From NCBI RefSeq assembly GCF_958445495.1, contig NZ_CAUCSQ010000004.1:1-64000 (forward strand): 64,000 bases of DNA. Direction: 5' to 3'. The notes below the pieces were generated by a model that worked only from the letters and a program-made list of their open reading frames with translations, made no database searches and was not told the origin of the DNA. The position numbers and the translations under genes are program-made. The DNA is from an uncultured Bacteroides sp. (GTDB lineage Bacteria; Bacteroidota; Bacteroidia; Bacteroidales; Bacteroidaceae). The stretch's first letter is position 1; the number at the start of each line of letters is the position of its first letter. Positions 28,195 to 35,468 of the stretch are shown piece by piece.

Positions 28195-30267
28195 TTACTT
28201 CTCTTTCCCGTAATTTTCCAGTCCGACTTGTAGAAAGTCAATATATTTAGGAATATCCTCGTTGTAAGCATACGACTTGTTCAACGGCCTGCCCTGATTA
28301 TCCAACAACACATAGAAAGGCTGGGCATTAGCGCCGAACTTCACGCGCTGCAAATAACTCCATTTGTCGCCGACAGTACGCAATGTACGCTCCGTTCCGT
28401 TCTCCACAACCTTTACAGGTTCCGGAAGCGGCTCTTTATCATCCACATATAAAGATATGAGCACATAGTCATTATTGATAATATCGCTCACCTTTGAATC
28501 CGTCCACACGGCAGCCTCCATCTTACGGCAATTCACACAACCATGTCCGGTAAAGTCAATCATGACCGGCTTACCCTGCTGGCGGGCATATTCCATACCC
28601 AACTCGTAATCCTTGAATTTAGGATGCACCTCATTCTCATACAGATTAAAGTCCTGCGTATGCATAGGCGGAGCAAAAGCGCTGACCGCTTTCAACGGCG
28701 CTCCCCACAAACCGGGAACCATGTACACAGCGAACGCCAAAGAAACAAGCGCCATGAAAAAACGGGTGACCCCCACCTTATTACTGTCATCATCATGCGG
28801 AAACTTGATTTTACCCAACAGATAAAATCCGAGCAATGCAAAGATTACAATCCATAAAGCAAGGAATGTTTCGCGGTCAAGCAATCTCCATCCGTAAGCC
28901 AAATCGGCAACCGACAAAAACTTGAGAGCAAACGCCAGTTCGAGGAAACCCAGCGTCACCTTAATCACATTCATCCATCCGCCCGATTTCGGCATAGACT
29001 TCAACCATGACGGGAACAACGCAAAAAGAGTGAACGGCAAAGCCAACGCAATGGCAAATCCCAACATTCCGATTGCCGGAGCCACCACGCTACCCGTTGT
29101 AGACACCTGCACCAGCAAAAAGCCGATAATCGGACCTGTACAAGAGAAAGACACCAGCGAAAGCGTAAACGCCATCAAAAAGATACTCAATAATCCGGTA
29201 GTCGATTCCGCCTTGCTATCCACCGCATTGCTCCACTTCGAAGGCAAAGTAATCTCGAACGCCCCGAAAAACGATGCGGCAAAAACAACCAACATCAGGA
29301 AGAAAAGAATATTAAAGACCGCATTGGTAGATAAAGCATTCAACGCGCTAGCGCCAAAAATCAACGTAATAGCCAACCCCAATACAACATAAATCACCAC
29401 GATAGAAGCGCCGTAAGTCCACGCATCCCGAATCCCTTTCTTCCTGTCCTTGCTACGTTTCAGGAAAAAACTGACCGTCATCGGTATAATCGGCCACACA
29501 CACGGTGTAAACAACGCCAGCAATCCGCCCAGAAAACCCGTTACGAAGATATAAATCCAAGACATATCTTCCTGAGTATGTTCCTCACCCAATGACTGCA
29601 ACTCATTAATGACCGGTTTCCAAAGCTCGCCGGAAGCGACAGCCGGTTGAATGTCTGCGGCAGTACCCGCCGCAGCAGCTTCCGCTCCCTGCTTCACCGC
29701 AACTGCGGAATCCTTCGGAACCTCCGCTTCCGCCACCACCTTTTTTTCCGCTTCTTTCTTATCCGCTTTTTCTGCCGCCGGCTGTTCCTGCCCGGCAGGA
29801 GCCGCATTCACCTTTTTCGCCACACCGGAATATGCAAACGGAACCTCGGTAGGAGGAAGGCAACTCTCGTCGTTACAAGCCCCGAACTCAAGATAACCCT
29901 CCAGTTCATAAGCTCCTCCGGCGAATCTCACCTTCTGGACGAACTTGGCAGAATTCTCAAAATAGCGCACTTTCATCTCGAACAGTTTGTCGAAAGTAGC
30001 TATCTCCTTACCGACCGGTTTCAACTTTCCCACAAGTTCCACCCCCGCTTTTTTATCCACATTGAATGTTGCGGAAATAGGTCCACCGTCTCCAAGGTCG
30101 GTAGAATACACATGCCACCCTTTGTCAATGGCAGCCGTAAATACAATCTCCGCCTCCGTGTCCGAAAGAGTGTTCAACTCAGTCTTGAACTTTACCGGCT
30201 CTTTAATCTGCGCTTGCAGTGCATACGCCACCACACTTAAAAGCAGACAAGAAATTAATTTTTTCAT
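28195..30267 (-). CDS. dsbD: DsbD-like thiol:disulfide interchange protein
   Basis: The 690-residue protein moves reducing power from cytoplasmic thioredoxin to the periplasm. The order of domains is: signal peptide, N-terminal Ig-like domain (about 25-150) with a CNDESC cysteine pair followed by LPP, an Ala/Glu/Lys-rich linker (about 155-210), eight or more membrane helices of the CcdA type (about 240-520) with Cys in TPCVWPIIP and SFSCTGP, and a C-terminal thioredoxin-like domain with Cys577-Val-Asn-Cys580. All three cysteine pairs needed for the DsbD electron relay are present. It lies 15 bp after the Dabb gene on the same strand. Confidence 0.93.
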   Translation of the reverse strand: MKKLISCLLLSVVAYALQAQIKEPVKFKTELNTLSDTEAEIVFTAAIDKGWHVYSTDLGDGGPISATFNVDKKAGVELVGKLKPVGKEIATFDKLFEMKVRYFENSAKFVQKVRFAGGAYELEGYLEFGACNDESCLPPTEVPFAYSGVAKKVNAAPAGQEQPAAEKADKKEAEKKVVAEAEVPKDSAVAVKQGAEAAAAGTAADIQPAVASGELWKPVINELQSLGEEHTQEDMSWIYIFVTGFLGGLLALFTPCVWPIIPMTVSFFLKRSKDRKKGIRDAWTYGASIVVIYVVLGLAITLIFGASALNALSTNAVFNILFFLMLVVFAASFFGAFEITLPSKWSNAVDSKAESTTGLLSIFLMAFTLSLVSFSCTGPIIGFLLVQVSTTGSVVAPAIGMLGFAIALALPFTLFALFPSWLKSMPKSGGWMNVIKVTLGFLELAFALKFLSVADLAYGWRLLDRETFLALWIVIFALLGFYLLGKIKFPHDDDSNKVGVTRFFMALVSLAFAVYMVPGLWGAPLKAVSAFAPPMHTQDFNLYENEVHPKFKDYELGMEYARQQGKPVMIDFTGHGCVNCRKMEAAVWTDSKVSDIINNDYVLISLYVDDKEPLPEPVKVVENGTERTLRTVGDKWSYLQRVKFGANAQPFYVLLDNQGRPLNKSYAYNEDIPKYIDFLQVGLENYGKEK

Positions 30268-30282
30268 TTTCTATAATTGGGG

Positions 30283-30582
30283 TTATAATTCATAATCTAC
30301 ACACGCACGGCTTTCCTTTGCCGCAGCTAAAATCTTTCCGGCGGCAACATGCTCAGGATGAGTCGCATAATACTTTACGTCTTCCAAAGTATCAAACTCG
30401 CTGTAGAGAGCTATGTTCCAAGTCTCCTCCGGATTCATATTCAAACCCACCTCAACCTTACGAATCACAGGGATTTTAGCAGGAAGCGCCTCTATCGCTT
30501 TCTTAAAATCAGTCATGACTTGCAGTTTCTCTGCCTCTGAAACCTCGTCTTTTAACTTAAATAATACAATGTGTTTTACCAT
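30283..30582 (-). CDS. Dabb (stress-responsive A/B barrel) protein
   Basis: The 99-residue protein matches the dimeric alpha/beta-barrel Dabb family: MVKHIVLFKLKDEVSE at the start, a central helix, and YSEFDTLEDVKYYATHPEHVA. Its function in Bacteroides is unknown. It is the upstream partner of the DsbD-like gene (15-bp gap), so the two are probably co-transcribed from a promoter in the shared region with udk. Confidence 0.88.
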   Translation of the reverse strand: MVKHIVLFKLKDEVSEAEKLQVMTDFKKAIEALPAKIPVIRKVEVGLNMNPEETWNIALYSEFDTLEDVKYYATHPEHVAAGKILAAAKESRACVDYEL

Positions 30583-30609
30583 TACGTTGTTATTTTAATG
30601 AATTGTTTC

Positions 30610-30617
30610 TATATTTG
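30610..30617 (+). promoter_or_regulatory. Candidate udk promoter -7 element
   Basis: TATATTTG lies 74 bp before the udk ATG. On the minus strand, CAAAAATA at 30652-30659 (TATTTTTG) is a matching -7 candidate for the divergent Dabb-dsbD pair. Confidence 0.45.
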
Positions 30618-30690
30618 TCTTGTTAATGCGTTTACCACATTAATAGTAATGCAAAAATACTCTATTTGGTTCAAATATACATTTAAAGAG

Positions 30691-31305
30691 ATGTTAATTA
30701 TAGGAATAGCAGGCGGAACCGGTTCCGGAAAGACTACCGTCGTACGAAAAATCATAGAAAGCCTCCCCGCAGGAGAGGTCGTATTGCTGCCGCAGGACTC
30801 ATACTATAAAGACAGCAGCCATGTTCCGGTCGAAGAACGTCAAAATATCAACTTCGACCATCCGGACGCTTTCGAATGGAGCCTGCTCTCCAAACATGTC
30901 ATGATGCTGAAAGAAGGAAAAAGCATCGAACAGCCCACTTATTCCTACCTGACATGCACACGCCAGCCCGAAACAATCCATATCGAGCCCCGCGAAGTAG
31001 TCATCATCGAAGGAATCCTCGCCCTATGCGACAAGAAACTGCGCAACATGATGGACCTCAAAATATTCGTAGATGCCGACCCGGACGAACGCTTGATACG
31101 TGTCATCCAAAGAGACGTGATTGAGCGGGGACGTACGGCGGAAGCCGTCATGGAACGCTACACACGGGTCCTCAAACCCATGCACCTGCAATTTATCGAA
31201 CCCTGCAAACGCTATGCCGACCTCATCGTGCCGGAAGGAGGCAACAACCAAGTGGCGATTGACATACTGACTATGTACATCAAGAAACATTTGAAAGATG
31301 AATGA
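30691..31305 (+). CDS. udk: Uridine kinase
   Basis: The enzyme phosphorylates uridine or cytidine in pyrimidine salvage. The start at 30691 (MLIIGIAGGTGSGKTT) is chosen because the P-loop normally begins about 8 residues from the N-terminus. A longer in-frame start at 30571 would add 40 unrelated residues and precede the likely transcription start. The 204-residue product shows the Walker A motif, DSYYKD, NFDHPDAF, and RLIRVIQRDVIERGR. Its TGA overlaps the ATG of the lytic transglycosylase gene (ATGA), which implies translational coupling. Confidence 0.96.
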   Translation: MLIIGIAGGTGSGKTTVVRKIIESLPAGEVVLLPQDSYYKDSSHVPVEERQNINFDHPDAFEWSLLSKHVMMLKEGKSIEQPTYSYLTCTRQPETIHIEPREVVIIEGILALCDKKLRNMMDLKIFVDADPDERLIRVIQRDVIERGRTAEAVMERYTRVLKPMHLQFIEPCKRYADLIVPEGGNNQVAIDILTMYIKKHLKDE

Positions 31306-32717
31306 TGGGAAACAGAGAGTCTAAGATAAGCGCCGGAACCCTACTTATCCCCTTATGCCTGATACTGTTCTGCTTCATGTCCGGATGCCGGAAGCAACAA
31401 CCCGGCAAAGTGAACGAAGCCGTGCATGACCTCCCGCAAATCAAAGACAGCGGCGAACTCGTCGTACTGACACTCTACAGCTCCACCTCATACTTTAATT
31501 ACCGCGGCCAGGAAATGGGATTCCAATATGAACTCAGCGAGCAATTCGCCAAAAGCCTGGGATTAAAACTCCGGATTGAAGTAGCCGACAATGCCGACGA
31601 GCTAATCCGGAAACTACTGGCAGGCGAAGGAGACATGATTGCCTACAATCTTCCCATAACCAAAGAATGGAAAGACAGCATTCTCTACTGCGGAGAAGAC
31701 ATCATCACCCATCAGGTAATCGTGCAACAAGGAAAAGAGAAGCGGAAAATCTTAAAAGACGTAACCGAACTGGTGGGAAAAGACATCTATGTAAAACCGG
31801 GAAAATACCATGACCGCCTCGTCAACCTGAACAATGAACTGGGAGGAGGCATCCGTATCCACGAAGTAGCAAACGACAGCATCACTACCGAAGACCTGAT
31901 TACGCAAGTAGCTCAGGGTAAGATTCCATACACGGTGGCGGACAACGATTTGGCGAAGTTAAACAAAACCTACTATCCCAATCTGGACATCAGCCTGCCC
32001 GTCAGTTTCGACCAGCGCTCTTCATGGGCTGTCCGAAAAGACAGTCCCGAACTGGCAGCCGCCGTCACCCAATGGCATCAGGAAAATATCACCTCTCCCG
32101 CCTATACAGCGAGTATGAAACGCTACTTTGAAAACAGTAAAATGATGCCCCACTCCCCTATCCTCTCACTGAGAGAAGGGAAAATATCCCATTACGACGA
32201 TTTATTCAAGAAATACGCCGAAGAAATCGGATGGGACTGGCGCATGCTCGCCTCCTTAGCCTATACGGAATCCAATTTCGACACCACAGCCGTTTCCTGG
32301 GCCGGCGCAAAAGGCCTTATGCAGTTAATGCCCGCTACCGCACGGGCGATGGGAGTTCCTCCCGGCAAAGAGCAGAACCCGGAAGAAAGCATCAAAGCAG
32401 CCGTCAAATACATTACCGCGACCGACCGCAGCTTCGGTATGATTTCCGACAAGCAAGAACGGCTCAACTTTATTTTGGCATCATACAATGCCGGACTGGG
32501 ACACATATACGACGCAATGGCACTGGCCGAAAAATACGGGAAGAACAAATTAGTATGGAAAGACAATGTAGAAAACTTCATCCTGCTTAAAAGCAATGAA
32601 GAATACTTCACCGACCCCGTTTGCAAAAACGGTTATTTCCGCGGCATCGAAACCTACAACTTCGTCCGCGACATTATGTTGCGCTACGAATCTTATAAAA
32701 AGAAAATCAAAACATAA
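31302..32717 (+). CDS. mltF: MltF-like membrane-bound lytic transglycosylase
   Basis: The 471-residue lipoprotein (lipobox CFMSGC) has an N-terminal periplasmic solute-binding-like domain (about 50-270, SGELVVLTLYSSTSYF) and a C-terminal SLT domain (about 290-440). The catalytic glutamate is Glu323 in LAYTESNFD, followed by GAKGLMQLMPATARAMGV and SYNAGLGHI. It cleaves peptidoglycan glycan strands with formation of anhydromuramic ends. The first domain may sense muropeptides, as proposed for the family. It is coupled to udk through a 4-bp overlap. Confidence 0.94.
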   Translation: MMGNRESKISAGTLLIPLCLILFCFMSGCRKQQPGKVNEAVHDLPQIKDSGELVVLTLYSSTSYFNYRGQEMGFQYELSEQFAKSLGLKLRIEVADNADELIRKLLAGEGDMIAYNLPITKEWKDSILYCGEDIITHQVIVQQGKEKRKILKDVTELVGKDIYVKPGKYHDRLVNLNNELGGGIRIHEVANDSITTEDLITQVAQGKIPYTVADNDLAKLNKTYYPNLDISLPVSFDQRSSWAVRKDSPELAAAVTQWHQENITSPAYTASMKRYFENSKMMPHSPILSLREGKISHYDDLFKKYAEEIGWDWRMLASLAYTESNFDTTAVSWAGAKGLMQLMPATARAMGVPPGKEQNPEESIKAAVKYITATDRSFGMISDKQERLNFILASYNAGLGHIYDAMALAEKYGKNKLVWKDNVENFILLKSNEEYFTDPVCKNGYFRGIETYNFVRDIMLRYESYKKKIKT

Positions 32718-32723
32718 AAGAAA

Positions 32724-32945
32724 ATATCCCCCAAGAAACATTTCGGTAATACCCCTATTCCCGGAAATACGGAATGAAGCCTGCCAAGCTCACTCTCATT
32801 AAAACTCTTGCGATATTTTTCCAGAATATCGAATTCTGTAAACCCCAAAGTCGGGTGAATTTCTGAAATATTTCGTATCTTTGCCATATCTTGGTTTGGG
32901 AATTTCCCCCGTTTTGGCTACCAAACCTTGTTTGCGGGGGAATAC
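32724..32945 (-). mobile_element. Internally deleted insertion-sequence remnant
   Basis: The element is outlined by imperfect terminal repeats ATATCCCCCAAGAAAC (32724-32739) and GTATTCCCCCGCAAAC (reverse complement of 32930-32945), which match at 11 of 16 positions. It contains the start of a transposase gene. Most of the element, including any catalytic domain, is gone. The exact ends are an inference. Confidence 0.45.
32762..32887 (-). pseudogene. N-terminal fragment of a transposase
   Basis: From ATG at 32887 the first 42 residues (MAKIRNISEIHPTLGFTEFD, then ILEKYRKSFNESELGRLHSVF) resemble, from memory, the conserved N-terminus of a family of Bacteroidales transposases that continues FPFE. 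Here the frame leaves that pattern after VFP and the remaining 22 residues look unrelated. At most a tenth of a transposase remains, so it cannot be active. Confidence 0.5.
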
Positions 32946-32962
32946 CTAAAGATACAAAAAAG

Positions 32963-33001
32963 CCAACTAATTCGCAATACTTTAAGTATGAATTAGTTGG
33001 C
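32963..33001 (-). terminator. Hairpin terminator after the symporter gene
   Basis: Thirteen-base arms GCCAACTAATTC/GAATTAGTTGGC (with one more A-T pair) enclose an inner 6-bp stem ATACTT/AAGTAT. On the minus strand the stem is followed by TTTTTT, so it should end transcription from the symporter. On the plus strand the tail AATTTTAT is weaker. Confidence 0.8.
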
Positions 33002-33108
33002 TAATTTTATACTATTTACTGAATGTCCCTATTCCGTCCTCCGACGGAAAACAAGCGGGATTCACCGTCCCCTCCTACAAGGCAAACATCCCCAGGCATT
33101 CCCGGAAC

Positions 33109-34662
33109 CTATCGCTTTCTCTGACAAGTCAGCAGGCTGATTCCGATAATAGCCGATACAGACAAAGGCAATGCGAACAATATCGGGTCAATCACCGGAA
33201 AAGGATAAGCGGTAATCAGCACATCCCTCCCGAATAACGCCTTACAAATGCCCAACGCCGCAGATTCCTTCTGGTGGAGGAACACAAGAGCGAACAAACT
33301 GCCGACTGTCCCTACCCAAAGACTAGCCATGACACCTTGCCTGGTAGCCCTCTTCCAATATAAAGCACAGAAATAAGCGGGAAGGAAAGCCGCCGCACAA
33401 ATTCCCATAAAGATAGAAGTCCCGCGGGCTATGATATCATGAGGCAACATGTAGCAAATAACATAGCTGACTAGAATAGAAAACAATACCCCCAAGCGAA
33501 TCACATTAGTCAGCTTACTCCGCGAACGGGGTTTATAAGTGCCGTAAATATCAGACCCCACCGAAGCGCCCATCGTATGAAACTGCGAACTTAACGTAGA
33601 CATGCTGGCAGAAAGGATGCACAACATAAAAAGCGCGGCAAACCAGTCGGGCATCGCCTTGTTGATAAAATACGGGATAATCTTGTCGATATCCTGCACC
33701 ACTTCGGTAGCGACCGCCCCTTCCGTTTTCAGGAAGAAAAGGTTGCTCAACGCCCCGGCATGATAAATAGCCCCTACCGTTATAATCAAGAAGAAACACC
33801 CGATAAACACACCGCGGTTCAACTGTTTGCTACTCTCCACAGTCATAAAGCGGACCACCAGTTGAGGCTGTGCCAGACAACCTATCCCAACGCCCAGAAT
33901 AAGGGAAGTAACCAACGAATACCATTGCGGCGAACCCGTGACCGGCATCGCAGTCCATCCCTGATGCCCCAACGCCTTGAACTTCTCAGGAACCAGAGGA
34001 GCGATAGCAGCCAACTCCTCGTTAGCCTCCGTGAAATTCATGCCAAGCACCCGGTACAAAGAAAAAAGCAGGAACAACATACAGGCAAACATGATAACCG
34101 CCTGCAAAGCATCCGTGTACATCACCCCCTTCATCCCCCCGGCAACTACATAAGCAGCAATCACCAACGTAAATATCAACAAAGAGACATTGAAATCAAT
34201 CTGGAAAATCTGTTCGATAAACACCGCCCCGCCTTTCATTACCACAGCGGCATAAAGAGGCATCCCGATGAAAATGACGGCGGCGATAAACACCTGTATA
34301 TTACGCGAGCGGAAATGGCGTCCCAACAATTGCGGGAAAGTGCTGACATTCAGTTTCGCCCCCATACGCCGGGTACGCAGGCCGAAAAAGATAAAAGCAA
34401 TGACGACCCCGACAAACATATTGAGAAAACAAAGCCACTGGATACCCATGCCGAAAGCGGCCGCCACTCCTCCGAACCCCACGATAGCGGATGCGGAAAT
34501 AAAAGTAGCGCCATAAGAAAGCGCCATTACGACAGGATTCATCTGACGTCCGCCTACCAGGTAATCACTGGCGCTCGTCGTCTTTTTATATCCTAAGAAA
34601 CCGAGATAAGCAAGTGACAGCAGATAAGCTATCACAATCAGACCGAGTGTGAATGTATTCAT
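33109..34662 (-). CDS. Sodium:solute symporter (SSS family)
   Basis: This 517-residue inner-membrane protein has about 13 transmembrane helices. The SSS signature is clear: SASDYLVGGRQMNPVVMALSYGATFISASAIVGFGG, then GGMKGVMYTDALQAVIMF and LFMLCILSASMSTLSSQFHTMGASVGSDIY, which carries the Na+ site serines. The family takes up organic acids, amino acids, pantothenate or sugars with Na+. The sequence does not fix the substrate here. Its ATG overlaps the stop of the small accessory gene (ATGA), so the two are translationally coupled. Confidence 0.94.
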   Translation of the reverse strand: MNTFTLGLIVIAYLLSLAYLGFLGYKKTTSASDYLVGGRQMNPVVMALSYGATFISASAIVGFGGVAAAFGMGIQWLCFLNMFVGVVIAFIFFGLRTRRMGAKLNVSTFPQLLGRHFRSRNIQVFIAAVIFIGMPLYAAVVMKGGAVFIEQIFQIDFNVSLLIFTLVIAAYVVAGGMKGVMYTDALQAVIMFACMLFLLFSLYRVLGMNFTEANEELAAIAPLVPEKFKALGHQGWTAMPVTGSPQWYSLVTSLILGVGIGCLAQPQLVVRFMTVESSKQLNRGVFIGCFFLIITVGAIYHAGALSNLFFLKTEGAVATEVVQDIDKIIPYFINKAMPDWFAALFMLCILSASMSTLSSQFHTMGASVGSDIYGTYKPRSRSKLTNVIRLGVLFSILVSYVICYMLPHDIIARGTSIFMGICAAAFLPAYFCALYWKRATRQGVMASLWVGTVGSLFALVFLHQKESAALGICKALFGRDVLITAYPFPVIDPILFALPLSVSAIIGISLLTCQRKR

Positions 34663-34784
34663 TGAGTTTTGTCTTTTTCATCGTCCTTATTCCAATATTT
34701 CAGCCCGAACCACGCGGCAAAAATTACACATGCCACGGAAAGCAGGTAAGGGAGAATAATGAAAGGGTCGTCTATTCCAAACAT
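34659..34784 (-). CDS. Small symporter accessory membrane protein (41 aa)
   Basis: This short gene encodes a 41-residue peptide that starts MFGIDDPFIILPYLLSVACV and ends WNKDDEKDKTQ. It has one transmembrane helix (about residues 8-31) and a charged C-terminal tail. The stop overlaps the symporter start codon by 4 bp. Small one-helix subunits of this shape are known partners of some SSS symporters, so this is probably the accessory subunit. It has a Bacteroides -7 element 28 bp upstream, and its start codon lies in one arm of a perfect inverted repeat. Confidence 0.85.
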   Translation of the reverse strand: MFGIDDPFIILPYLLSVACVIFAAWFGLKYWNKDDEKDKTQ

Positions 34785-34819
34785 TTGCGCATTAGATTTT
34801 AATTATCTGCGCAAATGTA
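34781..34819 (-). promoter_or_regulatory. Promoter with a perfect 11-bp inverted repeat (possible operator)
   Basis: ACATTTGCGCA (34781-34791) and TGCGCAAATGT (34808-34818) are perfect inverted repeats separated by 16 bp. The right arm overlaps the minus-strand -7 element TACATTTG (34812-34819), and the left arm contains the start codon of the accessory gene. The likely transcription start lies between the arms, so the repeat may be an operator rather than an RNA hairpin. Confidence 0.6.
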
Positions 34820-34852
34820 AGGAATTTATTGAAAAGACAAAACTTTTGTTTA

Positions 34853-35455
34853 TTAAAACTGATTATAATGTATCTTTTTCTCGTCAAACTTCTGTTTCGG
34901 GTTCTCTTTGGCAGCCGGATAACCGAAAGGAATGACACAAAGCGGAAGAATGTTTCCAGGCAGGCCGGTATATTTGCGTACCGCTTGCATACGCTCCTCA
35001 TAAGGATAGGCAGCCGTCCATACAGCTCCCAGTCCCAGACTCTCGGCAGCCAAAAGAATATTTTGGGCAGCAGCCGAACAGTCCAAATACCAATAAGACG
35101 AACGGGCGGAATCACCGCAAACCACAATGGCATGCTGCGCCTGCGCCAACATCTTCGCATAGGGAAGCGCGGCAGCCATCGAATCCAGCCGGGCACGTTC
35201 GGAAACCACGACAAACTCCCACGGACGGATATCCCTGCCCGAAGGAGCAGCCATCCCGGCACGAAGCATCCAGTCTATCTTCTCCTTTTCCACTTCCCGA
35301 TTTTCGTAAGCACGCACGCTTTTACGTTCTAAAATATTATCCAGCACGGCATTCCCGGCTCCGGAACCCCCTTTTTCTTCTTTTGCAGAAGAACACGAAC
35401 CCACGGCAACCGCCGCCACGAACAGACATAAGAAAGAGAAAATTTTTTTCATCAT
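34853..35455 (-). CDS. Nitroreductase-family lipoprotein
   Basis: The 200-residue protein has a lipoprotein signal (VAAVAVGSC then SSAKEEKGG) and a nitroreductase fold: NILERKSVRAYENREVEKEKIDWMLRAGMAAPSGRDIRPWEFVVV with the FMN-contacting Arg/Ser residues, then AAESLGLGAVWTAAYPYEERMQAVRKYTGLP and a final FGYPAAKENPKQKFDEKKIHYNQF. An exported nitroreductase is unusual for this FMN enzyme class but recurs in Bacteroidetes. It lies 13 bp after metH. The start could be the second Met at 35452. Confidence 0.92.
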   Translation of the reverse strand: MMKKIFSFLCLFVAAVAVGSCSSAKEEKGGSGAGNAVLDNILERKSVRAYENREVEKEKIDWMLRAGMAAPSGRDIRPWEFVVVSERARLDSMAAALPYAKMLAQAQHAIVVCGDSARSSYWYLDCSAAAQNILLAAESLGLGAVWTAAYPYEERMQAVRKYTGLPGNILPLCVIPFGYPAAKENPKQKFDEKKIHYNQF

Positions 35456-35468
35456 GACACCGTTTTAT

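Larger units (their letters stand above)
32718..33108. other. Convergent gap with IS scar and terminator
   Basis: The gap contains the insertion-sequence remnant described at 32724-32945 and the hairpin at 32963-33001. No intact gene lies here. The remaining sequence, 33010-33108, shows nothing recognisable. Confidence 0.7.

Noticed and set aside
30571..30690. Longer start for uridine kinase
   Set aside because: It would add 40 residues unlike the family, and the predicted transcription start is downstream of that codon.
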